A stretch of DNA of 64,000 nt from the NCBI GenBank assembly GCA_037968475.1, contig JBBKVO010000022.1:1-64000 (forward strand). Direction: 5' to 3'. The translations under genes and the position numbers were made by a program. A model generated the notes under the pieces. It was not told the DNA's origin. It searched no databases and saw nothing but the letters and a program-made list of their open reading frames with translations. Source of the DNA: SB11 sp037968475 (GTDB lineage Bacteria > Bacteroidota > Bacteroidia > UBA8524). Numbering within the stretch: position 1 is the first letter of the stretch; each line of letters starts with the position of its first letter. Shown here in pieces: positions 28,354-36,903 of this stretch.

Positions 28354-28467
28354 TTACCTCACCCCAAAATGTTTTATAAGCAATAGCTACCCCAAATTTT
28401 CCCCTCTCCACTTGGAGAGGGGCGACGTGCTGCGCATTTGGCTATATCGTTTTTTGGGGTGAGGTAA
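28354..28467. repeat. MITE-like palindromic repeat, divergent copy
   Basis: TTACCTCACCCCAAAA at the left end is a perfect 16-bp inverted match to the right end. An inner hairpin CCCCTCTCC/GGAGAGGGG lies in the middle. Related copies occur at 55420, 55731 and 63600. The rest of 28313-28608 is spacer with AAC-rich sequence. Confidence 0.8.
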
Positions 28468-28608
28468 AAAGGTATAAAGATAAATTTGAAATTCTAAAAC
28501 CGAAATTCTAAAATTCCTCGCATCCAAATTTCATCATCCTGATATCTAATAACCAACAACTATCAATAAAAAAATGGCACAAAAACCACCCCCTCCAATT
28601 ATTGAGGG

Positions 28609-29004
28609 ATGATACTGATAAACAAGGGCACTAACAATGTGGTTATTCTTACTCTTACAGAAACAACCCAACGCCCATACCCCACCTATCTTTTCGAGTT
28701 TATAAATCGCCAAAGCCACCAAAGCACTACTTGTATAGCTACTGATACATCGGAATATCCCGATAGGTACAACAGTTTTGAAATTGTGGAAATAGCCAAT
28801 GCCGATCCCCTATTATCAGAAGTAGAGCTTAACCCCGAAGGTTTTTGGGATTATAAGGTGTATGCGCAAGACAGCCTCACTAACCTTATCCCCGCCAACG
28901 CCGATGAATTGGTAGAAACAGGGCTTGCCTACGTTGCAGGCACTGCCGATACTACCTACATCTATACCCCAACCACCGATAACGCATTTGTATACAATGG
29001 ATAA
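28609..29004 (+). CDS. phage virion protein of unknown role
   Basis: A 131-residue beta-rich protein. The pattern TYLFEF...CIATDTSEYPDRYNSFEI and a later GFWDYKVYAQDS resemble a small conserved protein often adjacent to portal or capsid genes in Bacteroidota phages. Its role is not known to me; a head fiber or decoration protein is possible. It overlaps the portal gene by 8 bp. The gene starts after an AAC-rich leader like those before the other virion genes. No regulatory site was identified. Confidence 0.6.
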   Translation: MILINKGTNNVVILTLTETTQRPYPTYLFEFINRQSHQSTTCIATDTSEYPDRYNSFEIVEIANADPLLSEVELNPEGFWDYKVYAQDSLTNLIPANADELVETGLAYVAGTADTTYIYTPTTDNAFVYNG

Positions 29005-30490
29005 TAAACAAAAACACTACTTCACTACTCTGCAAGTGCCCACGTGGCACAAGCCCCCTCGTTTTAAAGAAAGCCGTCGTTTTGATTGGATAAACTACGG
29101 CGAGGGCAACGATTACCCCGATTATCTTATCAATTTATACAACGGCTCATCAACCCACCAAGCCATTGTTAGCGGTAAAAAAGACTATATTTTTGGCAAG
29201 GGGGTACAATTGCCTCCTTTGTACAATACGGCACAAGCCGCCAAAGTGCAGCAGTTTATAAACAACGCCAACCGTTTTGAGGGATTAAACGCAGTGTTGG
29301 AGAAGGTGATTTTAGACTATGAATTGTTTAACGGCTTCGCCTTAAAAATATACCAAAACATAGTTACAGGTAAGATAAGCGAGATATACCATGTGGATTG
29401 GGCTACTTGTCGCATAAACGACGATGCTAGTGTAATATACACCTCGAAACAATGGACAGAGCAGCAATCGCTTACCAATAAATATGCAGGCAGCAACCGC
29501 CAACCCGACGATGTGCAGGCCATCCCCGCCTTTGATGTAAACATTCCACAGCGCGAAAGCATATTATATTTCCGCGAGTACAGCCCCCAAATGAAGGTAT
29601 ATCCTTTGCCTAGCTATTTGGGTTGCAATGCCGCTATCGAGACCGAAATTGAGATTAGTAATTTTCATCTTAACAATATAAAAACAGGTTTTTCGGCAGG
29701 TACAATGCTCACCTTTACCAATGGTGTGCCTACCGAAGATGAACAGCGCGAGATTGAAAAACAAGTAAAACGCAAAGTAGCCGGCACCGACAATGCAGGC
29801 GAGATTATCCTTTACTTTACTGATGGAGCAGAAAACAGCCCGCAAGTGATGCAGCTACGTCCCAACGAGCTAGACAAACAATACGAGCAACTGAAACAAA
29901 CGGTGATGGACACCATTTTTGTGGGGCACAAGGTTACCAGCCCCATGTTGTTTGGGGTACGAGTTGCGGGTCAATTAGGTGGTCGTAACGAGTTGCGTGA
30001 AGCCTACGAGCTTTTTCAGAATACATACATTAGCAAACGCCGCCAAACTATTGAGCAATTGCTAAAAAATCTTGCCCAAACCAACGGTATTGATGCCCCC
30101 CTTACTCTTTGTCCCACAGAACCCATAGGCATGGGGATGATTTTGGGCGATCAAGATATTGCCGAAGTGCTTACACAAGAAGAGAAGCGTAATTATTTGG
30201 CGCAAATTGGTTTCCCGCTTGCTCCCAAACAACCGCAAACTGTTGACGGACAAAATTTCGGCTATAATTTTTCTTTAGAAGGAGATATAAGCCAAACACA
30301 GCAAAAACTAATAGAGGTAATCCAACAAAACAACAGAGCTACACTAAAGCAAATGGCAAAGCATACCTTCCTTACCGAAAACGACGTAGTCCGTCAACTC
30401 GAAATGCTTGAAAACAAAGGCATACTTACCACCACTACTGAAATTATTGAGGGTAAAACCTATATAGTTCGCAGCGTACACCGCAGCTAA
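28997..30490 (+). CDS. phage portal protein
   Basis: A 497-residue portal from the ATG at 28997; in-frame codons upstream add only a proline-rich piece. Portal features include the start MDNKQKHYFTTLQVPTWHK, then the GEGNDYPDYLINLYNGSSTHQAIV block and FGKGVQLP. Later come a helical crown region and ENKGILTTTTE near the C-terminus. The portal forms the dodecameric DNA entry channel of the capsid. Here it is 8 kb from the capsid gene, with LemA/DUF2207 and a restriction enzyme gene between them, which is very unusual. Confidence 0.85.
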   Translation: MDNKQKHYFTTLQVPTWHKPPRFKESRRFDWINYGEGNDYPDYLINLYNGSSTHQAIVSGKKDYIFGKGVQLPPLYNTAQAAKVQQFINNANRFEGLNAVLEKVILDYELFNGFALKIYQNIVTGKISEIYHVDWATCRINDDASVIYTSKQWTEQQSLTNKYAGSNRQPDDVQAIPAFDVNIPQRESILYFREYSPQMKVYPLPSYLGCNAAIETEIEISNFHLNNIKTGFSAGTMLTFTNGVPTEDEQREIEKQVKRKVAGTDNAGEIILYFTDGAENSPQVMQLRPNELDKQYEQLKQTVMDTIFVGHKVTSPMLFGVRVAGQLGGRNELREAYELFQNTYISKRRQTIEQLLKNLAQTNGIDAPLTLCPTEPIGMGMILGDQDIAEVLTQEEKRNYLAQIGFPLAPKQPQTVDGQNFGYNFSLEGDISQTQQKLIEVIQQNNRATLKQMAKHTFLTENDVVRQLEMLENKGILTTTTEIIEGKTYIVRSVHRS

Positions 30491-30531
30491 AAGATTTCCC
30501 ATTTCTACACAAAATACTATCAATACAAAGC

Positions 30532-31107
30532 ATGGCACACGTATATTTTATATCAGCCGACAAGCTGAAAGAAGACACCGTTATTAGCGAAAACACCGAT
30601 AACAAACTTATAGCACCCACCATACTAATGGTGCAAGATATTTACATACAAAGCATTTTGGGCACATCGCTATACAACCAGCTAAAAACCGAAATACAAA
30701 ACAACACCGTAAGCGCACTAAACCAAACCCTGCTAAACGACTACCTGCAAACAGCCATAAAATACTATTGCATGGCCGAGCTTACCACACCGCTTACTTA
30801 TAAATTTATGAATAAATCGGTAGTGGTAAAAAACAGTGAAAACAGTACCACAGCCACTCCTGAGCAGCTTAGTCAAATAAAGAACTATTACCTCAATCAC
30901 GCCGAGTGGTATGCCAAACGTATTGTGAAGTATTTGCAAGAAAATCAAAGTCAATACCCACTTTGGCTAAACGGTAATACAACCATTGATGCTATACAAC
31001 CTCGAACCAATACGTACAATACAGGTATGTTTTTGGGTAATACCAGAGGCGGAAGGTTTTCAACCTCGCTACCCATAGATAAAGGCGAAAAAGATTGCTG
31101 CGATTAA
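30532..31107 (+). CDS. DUF6712 phage head-completion-type protein
   Basis: A 191-residue protein whose N-terminal half (ISADKLKEDTVISENTDN, then LMVQDIYIQSILGTSLYNQL) matches the DUF6712 family of Bacteroidota phages as I recall it. It lies between the portal and tail-terminator-like genes, the usual place for head-tail connectors, which supports an adaptor role. The C-terminus ends in cysteine-rich KDCCD. No truncation is seen. It is preceded by a 41-bp spacer and probably shares the block 2 transcript. Confidence 0.75.
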   Translation: MAHVYFISADKLKEDTVISENTDNKLIAPTILMVQDIYIQSILGTSLYNQLKTEIQNNTVSALNQTLLNDYLQTAIKYYCMAELTTPLTYKFMNKSVVVKNSENSTTATPEQLSQIKNYYLNHAEWYAKRIVKYLQENQSQYPLWLNGNTTIDAIQPRTNTYNTGMFLGNTRGGRFSTSLPIDKGEKDCCD

Positions 31108-31109
31108 TT

Positions 31110-31232
31110 ATGAAGAAAAGAGTAGTAAAAAAAGAAAACATCCAAAAGCTGTTAAACTATTTAGAAAAGAAAGAAAATGAAGTTTTTGACAAAAAATCAG
31201 GTAGTAACCCAACTAAAAACACTGGCAAATAA
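31110..31232 (+). CDS. short basic protein, uncertain
   Basis: The ATG at 31110, 2 bp after the DUF6712 stop, opens a 40-codon frame beginning MKKRVVKKENIQKLLNYLEK and ending in a lysine/asparagine-rich tail. It overlaps the start of the next gene in a different frame. The amphipathic helix is plausible for a small virion or regulatory peptide, but there is no family match and it may be chance coding. Confidence 0.4.
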   Translation: MKKRVVKKENIQKLLNYLEKKENEVFDKKSGSNPTKNTGK

Positions 31233-32394
31233 TCATTTGCAAATCAGAGGTTTTGGCTATGGCGACCGTTGGGAGCTTGAAACAGCTATGACCCAAGCCG
31301 ACAGTACCAGCAACGGACTTGCACAACCTGAAAAACAACCCTTTATGTGGGTTACCCCAATAATAGCAAGGGTAAATGATGGCAGCCTTTACTATGACTT
31401 TGAAGTTATAGTGGGCGATTTGGTAAAAAAGGATGAAAGCGATGAGTTGGAAGTAGAAAGCGATACATTACTTATCTGCTTGGATGTATTATCAAAACTT
31501 GATGACGAGGATTACGATTGGTCGCTAAGCAAACAAAGTAACCTGCAACCTTTTACTGAAAAGTGGGATAGCGAGTTTACCGGGCATATAATGAATGTAT
31601 CGTTAGAGTTTATGTTCAATTATGATTATTGCCAAGTCCCCTTTGTCAAACCCGACGCCGATATTACCGCCTTTCTTGCTGCCACAGGTATTGAAGATGA
31701 AACTCAAATATTTGCAATTACCTATTTGGTAACCCAATTAAAACAAAATGGTTTATGGAACAAAATGCACGCAATTTATCCCTTCGTTGGCGGAACAGCA
31801 AGCAGGCACAGCATTAACCTTAAAAACCCTAATCAATATAAGATAAGCTGGAGTCCTACAGGTGTATCTCATGATGCAAATGGTATAACAGGTAATGGCG
31901 TGTCAGGTTACGGAGATACAGGCTATATCATCAACCCCATTTACAAAGATAATTTCCATATGTCGGCCTACGTGAGAAATGATGTGGTTGCAGGAGCGAA
32001 GTGTGCTATTGGAGGGTCTTCAAATGATAGCTTTTCGCAATTAATTCCATTCCTTACACAAGGTTTATTTCAAGGGTCAATTAATCAAAATGTTACAAGT
32101 AATATAAGTAACGCTTCGTCAAGTGGGTATTACCTTTCTTGGCGACCCAGCTCTAACATTATACGGGGTAATAAAAATGCCATAGCTTTAATTAATGGGA
32201 TAGTAAATAGTTCAACAGTGTCGGGATTGAAACTATTTTTACTTTCAAGGAATATTTCAGGTAATAATAGTTATTTCTCTGATTATAATCTTGCTATTGC
32301 AAGCCTTGGAGAGTCGTTTACTAATTCTGAGTCTCTTTTAATGTACTTCATTGTTCAACAATTTCAAACCTATTTAAATAGAAATATATCATGA
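31177..32394 (+). CDS. phage protein: tail-terminator-like N-terminus fused to fiber-like C-terminus
   Basis: A 405-residue two-part protein. Residues 1-160 resemble a small conserved head-tail joining or tail-completion protein of Bacteroidota phages (WELETAMTQAD, then FEVIVGDLVKKDESDELEV). After an aspartate-rich joint, residues 165-405 are a beta-rich domain of the kind found in phage fibers (DITAFLAATGIEDETQIFAI, then IYPFVGGTASRH). Such a combination in one chain is uncommon and may be a gene fusion. No stop or frameshift separates the two parts. The next gene starts at the stop with an ATGA overlap. Confidence 0.6.
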   Translation: MKFLTKNQVVTQLKTLANNHLQIRGFGYGDRWELETAMTQADSTSNGLAQPEKQPFMWVTPIIARVNDGSLYYDFEVIVGDLVKKDESDELEVESDTLLICLDVLSKLDDEDYDWSLSKQSNLQPFTEKWDSEFTGHIMNVSLEFMFNYDYCQVPFVKPDADITAFLAATGIEDETQIFAITYLVTQLKQNGLWNKMHAIYPFVGGTASRHSINLKNPNQYKISWSPTGVSHDANGITGNGVSGYGDTGYIINPIYKDNFHMSAYVRNDVVAGAKCAIGGSSNDSFSQLIPFLTQGLFQGSINQNVTSNISNASSSGYYLSWRPSSNIIRGNKNAIALINGIVNSSTVSGLKLFLLSRNISGNNSYFSDYNLAIASLGESFTNSESLLMYFIVQQFQTYLNRNIS

Positions 32395-32663
32395 ATTGGG
32401 AGTTGATTATAACAATTATTGGTTCAGGTTCAGGTGGGGCAATACTGTTAAAATTTATTGAAATTTATTATCTGCCTAGGAAGGATAAAAAAGAATTTGA
32501 TGAAAAAGTGCGCGACGAACTTTGGGACCGTATAAAAAACCTGGAAGGGCGAATTGATGAACAAAATAAGATGATTGTGGAAGTTATGAAGGAAAATGCG
32601 ACTTTAAAAACTGAAGTAGAGATGTTGCGTTTTGAAAATGAAAAAATAAAGTTCGGCACATAA
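32391..32663 (+). CDS. small membrane protein with coiled coil
   Basis: A 90-residue protein with one N-terminal membrane helix (about residues 4-26). A basic stretch (PRKDKK) and a long heptad-patterned coiled coil to the end follow. Its first ATG overlaps the preceding stop (ATGA). Small proteins of this shape near phage tail genes can be holins, spanin components or tail-associated membrane proteins. No second helix is visible, which argues against a typical holin. The role is not established. Confidence 0.55.
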   Translation: MNWELIITIIGSGSGGAILLKFIEIYYLPRKDKKEFDEKVRDELWDRIKNLEGRIDEQNKMIVEVMKENATLKTEVEMLRFENEKIKFGT

Positions 32664-32703
32664 ATTGACTCCATTAAAGCCATAAACTCATTAGCTAATA
32701 GGC

Positions 32704-32734
32704 TTTGTTAAGTTTTAGATTATTTATATCTTTG
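32704..32734 (+). promoter_or_regulatory. Bacteroidota-type promoter for the GNAT gene
   Basis: TTTG at 32704-32707 and TATCTTTG at 32727-32734 are 19 bp apart, an excellent match to the TTTG-N19-TAnnTTTG consensus. The ATG follows 20 bp downstream. Confidence 0.8.
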
Positions 32735-32754
32735 AAATTTAATAATTAAACTTT

Positions 32755-33213
32755 ATGATAACTTTAAGACCAACAACTTCTAATGATTGTGATCTTTTAT
32801 ATACTTGGGTAAACGACCCTGTAACTCGTGAGTCGTATTTCAATCAAGAGGAAATCCCTTACGAAATACACAAATCTTGGTTTATGAGGTTTAATTTGGA
32901 TCACATATTTTTATTTTCTGATGAAAATAAAAATGATGTCGGGGTTTTAAGATTTGAGAATAAAAATAGCGAATGGATAATATCGTTAAATATTGCACCT
33001 GATCACAGGAACAAAGGATATGCTAGTCAAATTTTTAGTTTAGCTTCACCAGAATTTCTGAAACGGAATCCTAATATAAGTATGTTATATGCCTATATTA
33101 AAGAAGAAAATATTTTTGTTCAAAAAGCAATATTGAAAGCAGGTTATAAGTATATCAAAACTATTGAATATAATGGGGCAATTTGCAGACAGTATCAATA
33201 TATGAAGAAATGA
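32755..33213 (+). CDS. GNAT family N-acetyltransferase
   Basis: A 152-residue acetyltransferase with its own promoter at 32704-32734. It fits the GNAT fold in the Acetyltransf_3 style: starting strand ITLRPTTSNDCDLLYTWVND, a central IISLNIAPDHRNKGYAS acetyl-CoA loop (RNKGYAS) and an ILKAGYKYIKTIEYNG end. The substrate is unknown; nucleotide-sugar amino groups or ribosomal proteins are common for such enzymes. It lies between phage block 2 and the RelA/SpoT gene and is followed by a terminator, so it is a separate unit. Confidence 0.8.
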   Translation: MITLRPTTSNDCDLLYTWVNDPVTRESYFNQEEIPYEIHKSWFMRFNLDHIFLFSDENKNDVGVLRFENKNSEWIISLNIAPDHRNKGYASQIFSLASPEFLKRNPNISMLYAYIKEENIFVQKAILKAGYKYIKTIEYNGAICRQYQYMKK

Positions 33214-33216
33214 TTA

Positions 33217-33252
33217 ATAACCATAGCCTTAGTAAGGTTATGGTTATTTTTT
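33217..33252 (+). terminator. bidirectional terminator between GNAT and RelA/SpoT
   Basis: ATAACCATA at 33217-33225 pairs with TATGGTTAT at 33239-33247, with further pairing (CCTTA/TAAGG) at the loop side. A T run follows. The two flanking genes converge here. Confidence 0.8.
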
Positions 33253-33308
33253 ATAAAGTCAGCCTAAATCCAATAAAAGCTTGGAAATGTAATAATAATC
33301 GACACTAC

Positions 33309-35561
33309 CTAATTAACATCAATCCTGCTTACTTGCACTGTGGGTAAGGTTCCCTTAATGCGTTGTAGCAAAGTGTCCAAATGCTGAGTATCATTAATAA
33401 ACAGCATTATTTTACCTGCAAATGTACCATCCTCGTGAGATTCTACAGTAATCGATTTCATATTTACAGCTAAGTCTTTCGATACTACATCAGTTATTTT
33501 GCTAATAACCCCCACACTGTCAATACCCGTAACTTGTACACCCGCCAAAAATGCCTTACTACTTTTAATGGGCGAATGTGCCCATTGAGCTTTTATTATT
33601 CTATACCCATAATTACTCATTAGTCGTATAGCATTGGGGCAATTGGTGCGGTGTATTTTTACGCCTTCACCAACTGTAATAAAGCCAAATATCTCATCGC
33701 CGGGTATGGGCGAACAGCATTTTGCAAAATCATAAGGCATATCATCGTAATCATCGCCCAAAATAATTTCGTTAGAACTGCGAACTTTATTACTCTTTCT
33801 ACTCTTATCCGACTCTTCTTGCTGAATAGTCCCTTTGCCCTCTTTTTTGAGGATTTTGTTTTTTGGGTCAAAAACAAATGAAAGTTCTAACTTATCCTTT
33901 TCAAACTTTTCGGTAGCAATGGCATAAAACAGATCTAGCGAGCTAGGAAAGCGGTAATATGTGGCCAAAAAGTTTAAATTATCATTGGTAAAAGGAACTT
34001 TGGCTTGCCTAAACTTTCGTTCTAAAATCTCTTTTCCTTCATCGCCAACACGTTTCTTTTCTTCACGAAGTATTTGCTTTATTTTCGATTTGGCCTTAGC
34101 TGTTCGCACATATTTAAGCCAATCTTCACTAGGTTTTTGCCTACTAGCTGTTAGTATTTCTACCTGATCGCCATTACTAAGCGAATGATTTATAGGCACA
34201 AGCTTGTTATTTACTTTAGCCCCTATGCAGCGATAACCCACATCAGAGTGTATATCAAAAGCAAAATCAAGAGCAGTACTATTAGCAGGTAATTTGCGCA
34301 ATTCGCCCTTAGGAGTGAAAATAAATACTTCTTCGGCAAAAAGGTTTAGTTTAAAATCATCTAAAAAGTCTATCGCATTTGCATCAGGACTTTCTAATAT
34401 CTCACGCACACGTGCTAACCAAGCTTCAAGGCTACTTTCGCTGGCTCCACCTTTTACATCTTTGTATTTCCAATGGGCGGCATAACCTTTCTCAGCTATT
34501 TCGTCCATACGTTTACTTCGTATTTGCACTTCTACCCACTTTCCCTCGGGTCCCATAACTGTTGTGTGAAGGCTCTCGTATCCATTAGTTTTGGGTGATG
34601 AAATCCAATCACGCAATCTATCGGGGTTTGGAAAGTATGAATCAGTTATAATAGAATACACATTCCAGCAATCGGCCTTTTCATCGGGAAGGGGAATATC
34701 TAATGTTATGCGGATGGCAAACAAATCGTACACTTCTTCAAAAGGCACGGCTTGTTTTTTCATTTTATTAAGAATAGAATAGATAGATTTTGGGCGACCT
34801 TTTATATCAAAAGTATACCCTTCTTCAACCAAACGAGATTCAATAGGCTCTATAAACCGTTTTATATAGCGATTGCGCTGTGCTTTGGTTTCTTGAAGTT
34901 TTTGGGCGATTTCAATATACCTATCAGGGTCAGTATACTTTATAGAGAGATCTTCAAGCTCGGTTTTTATTGAGTATAAGCCTAAGCGATGGGCAAGTGG
35001 AGCATATAAGTATATAGTTTCAGAAGCTATTTTAAGCTGGCTTTTGCGGCTCATGCTTTCTAGCGTGCGCATATTGTGCAGCCTATCGGCAAGCTTTATC
35101 AATATCACCCTTACATCTTCGCTAAGGGTGAGCAGCATTTTGCGAAAGTTCTCAGCCTGCAAACTACTAGTTTGGTCAAAAACACCCGATATTTTGGTTA
35201 ACCCATCAATAATGCGAGCCACCTTATCGCCAAAATTGTGTTTTATCACCTCAAGGGTTATATCAGTATCCTCAACAACATCGTGCAACAGCGCACACAC
35301 AAGGCTTGTTGTACCTAGTCCAATCTCTTGCGCTGCTATTTGTGCAACGGCCAAAGGATGGTATATATACGGTTCGCCACTTTTGCGGCGCATATTTTTA
35401 TGCGCCTCCAAAGCCATATCAAAGGCTTTGCGTATCAGTTGTTTATCGCCTTTTTCAAGGGTGTGTCGGCAAGAGCGCAACAGCAGGCGATATCGTTTTA
35501 GTATCTCTTGTTTTTCAGCCTCAACGTCAATATCTATCATGTTCACAGGTAAGGGCATCAA
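33309..35561 (-). CDS. RelA/SpoT bifunctional (p)ppGpp synthetase/hydrolase
   Basis: A 750-residue stringent-response enzyme. The HD hydrolase domain (about 30-190) keeps H68 and the catalytic H93-D94 pair in LLHDVVEDT, so hydrolysis is expected. The synthetase domain is indicated by RLRDWISSPKTNGYESLHTT (about 315-335). A TGS domain (about 400-460) and a C-terminal ACT domain (about 675-750) complete the full-length Rel architecture. It makes ppGpp from GTP/GDP and ATP in response to stress and degrades it. Genes of this kind are usually present once per Bacteroidota genome. Confidence 0.95.
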   Translation of the reverse strand: MMPLPVNMIDIDVEAEKQEILKRYRLLLRSCRHTLEKGDKQLIRKAFDMALEAHKNMRRKSGEPYIYHPLAVAQIAAQEIGLGTTSLVCALLHDVVEDTDITLEVIKHNFGDKVARIIDGLTKISGVFDQTSSLQAENFRKMLLTLSEDVRVILIKLADRLHNMRTLESMSRKSQLKIASETIYLYAPLAHRLGLYSIKTELEDLSIKYTDPDRYIEIAQKLQETKAQRNRYIKRFIEPIESRLVEEGYTFDIKGRPKSIYSILNKMKKQAVPFEEVYDLFAIRITLDIPLPDEKADCWNVYSIITDSYFPNPDRLRDWISSPKTNGYESLHTTVMGPEGKWVEVQIRSKRMDEIAEKGYAAHWKYKDVKGGASESSLEAWLARVREILESPDANAIDFLDDFKLNLFAEEVFIFTPKGELRKLPANSTALDFAFDIHSDVGYRCIGAKVNNKLVPINHSLSNGDQVEILTASRQKPSEDWLKYVRTAKAKSKIKQILREEKKRVGDEGKEILERKFRQAKVPFTNDNLNFLATYYRFPSSLDLFYAIATEKFEKDKLELSFVFDPKNKILKKEGKGTIQQEESDKSRKSNKVRSSNEIILGDDYDDMPYDFAKCCSPIPGDEIFGFITVGEGVKIHRTNCPNAIRLMSNYGYRIIKAQWAHSPIKSSKAFLAGVQVTGIDSVGVISKITDVVSKDLAVNMKSITVESHEDGTFAGKIMLFINDTQHLDTLLQRIKGTLPTVQVSRIDVN

Positions 35562-35623
35562 ATTTAGTGCCTAGGGCGAATAGTACAATGGGTAAATAAC
35601 TACAAAAATTTGATATTTACATT

Positions 35624-35654
35624 TTGATTATTCCAAACTTCTTTTATACCTTTG
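35624..35654 (+). promoter_or_regulatory. promoter of the tRNA-Leu gene
   Basis: TTG at 35624-35626 and TACCTTTG at 35647-35654, 20 bp apart, fit the Bacteroidota promoter consensus. The mature tRNA begins 10 bp after the box. Confidence 0.7.
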
Positions 35655-35664
35655 CACACCTTTT

Positions 35665-35746
<82 letters not shown>

Positions 35747-35750
35747 CTAA

Positions 35751-35777
35751 AGCCCCTGAATTTCAGGGGCTTTTTTT
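35751..35777 (+). terminator. terminator of tRNA-Leu
   Basis: AGCCCCTGAA pairs with TTCAGGGGCT and is followed by seven T residues. The spacer from 35778 to 36092 holds short palindromes (for example agtagtact) but no gene. Confidence 0.85.
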
Positions 35778-36092
35778 ATTTCTATACCCCTGCCTAACAA
35801 TAATTTAGCTTTTACTTTTCAATTGAAACACATACATTAGTAGTACTAAACTAACTATACAATGCACCTATCTACCAAAAACTACGTAGCAAAAAGCAGT
35901 AGTACTACCCACCAACCAGTATTTTTACTTAGCGAGATTTGAATTGTAAACCAACGCTAACTATTATGAAAAAACTTAAACCACCTACCTAAACTACTAT
36001 GCAGTATTACCCAAAGGGGATTACCCAATTGCACCCCTACAATTGCATAGGGAGCGGACACCGAAAAGCTTATGAGTAGGTAAACTTATTAT

Positions 36093-36899
36093 ATGCATAA
36101 AATGAGCTACAATATTGATAATATAAAAGTTAGAGCAAATAACGACTCTCCAAATGACAGCAACTATCATATCTCAGGCGAATTAAATTCAAACGGAATA
36201 ACACCTGCCAAGAACACATACCCTTTCTATAATCCAACTGTTTTAAGTGCTCACGAATACCCAAGAACACACGACGCGTATGAAAGAACACAGGATCTCA
36301 TATTTAATATTGCTAGCAATACCGAAAATCATAAAACTATTTTGAATGAAGTAGATAATACAGCAATAGACTTTGTAGACTATGAAGCACGAGACATCTT
36401 ACACATTAAGTATGAATTTAATGCTAGTATTAGTTTATTTTCAAAAATCGCAATTAAAGACACTGATTTTCCTCCACCTAATAAATTACTTGATTTCACT
36501 CCAAATGTTACTGATATATCTAACCTATTTAAGCTCAAGGAAATTAATATTTCAAGGGGACCTTCATTATCTGTATTTTCTGTATCAATAAAGTTTTTGG
36601 CTTTAGATGCTACAAAAAAATACATCAACCTACCTTCAAACTCTTGTCGATTTCAAGATGTACCTGATGAAAGTGGAGCAATAATTAAAGCGCTGATCTT
36701 TTACCCAAAAGAATCCATAAATGGACAAAAAGAATTTTCTATTACGCTTACAGGACTAAACTTAGCAGTTACAGAAGTCAGCTCTAAAGGTATACCTTTA
36801 CTTGTTGTAGACGGAGATCCTTCACAAAATGCCATTTTCCCCAACCCTAAGATACTTCCGTATTTTAAGAAGAAAGGTTTAATTTGGATAAAAACCTAA
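36093..36899 (+). CDS. protein of unknown function preceding the kinase
   Basis: A 268-residue protein without recognised domain, signal peptide or membrane helix. It is rich in asparagine, serine and hydrophobic beta-strand residues, consistent with a beta-sandwich. A second ATG at 36102 is an alternative start. It ends 4 bp before the TPR histidine kinase and is on the same strand, so the two are likely cotranscribed; it might be a ligand-binding partner or secreted substrate. There is no evidence for either role beyond position. Confidence 0.6.
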   Translation: MHKMSYNIDNIKVRANNDSPNDSNYHISGELNSNGITPAKNTYPFYNPTVLSAHEYPRTHDAYERTQDLIFNIASNTENHKTILNEVDNTAIDFVDYEARDILHIKYEFNASISLFSKIAIKDTDFPPPNKLLDFTPNVTDISNLFKLKEINISRGPSLSVFSVSIKFLALDATKKYINLPSNSCRFQDVPDESGAIIKALIFYPKESINGQKEFSITLTGLNLAVTEVSSKGIPLLVVDGDPSQNAIFPNPKILPYFKKKGLIWIKT

Positions 36900-36903
36900 T
36901 TAT

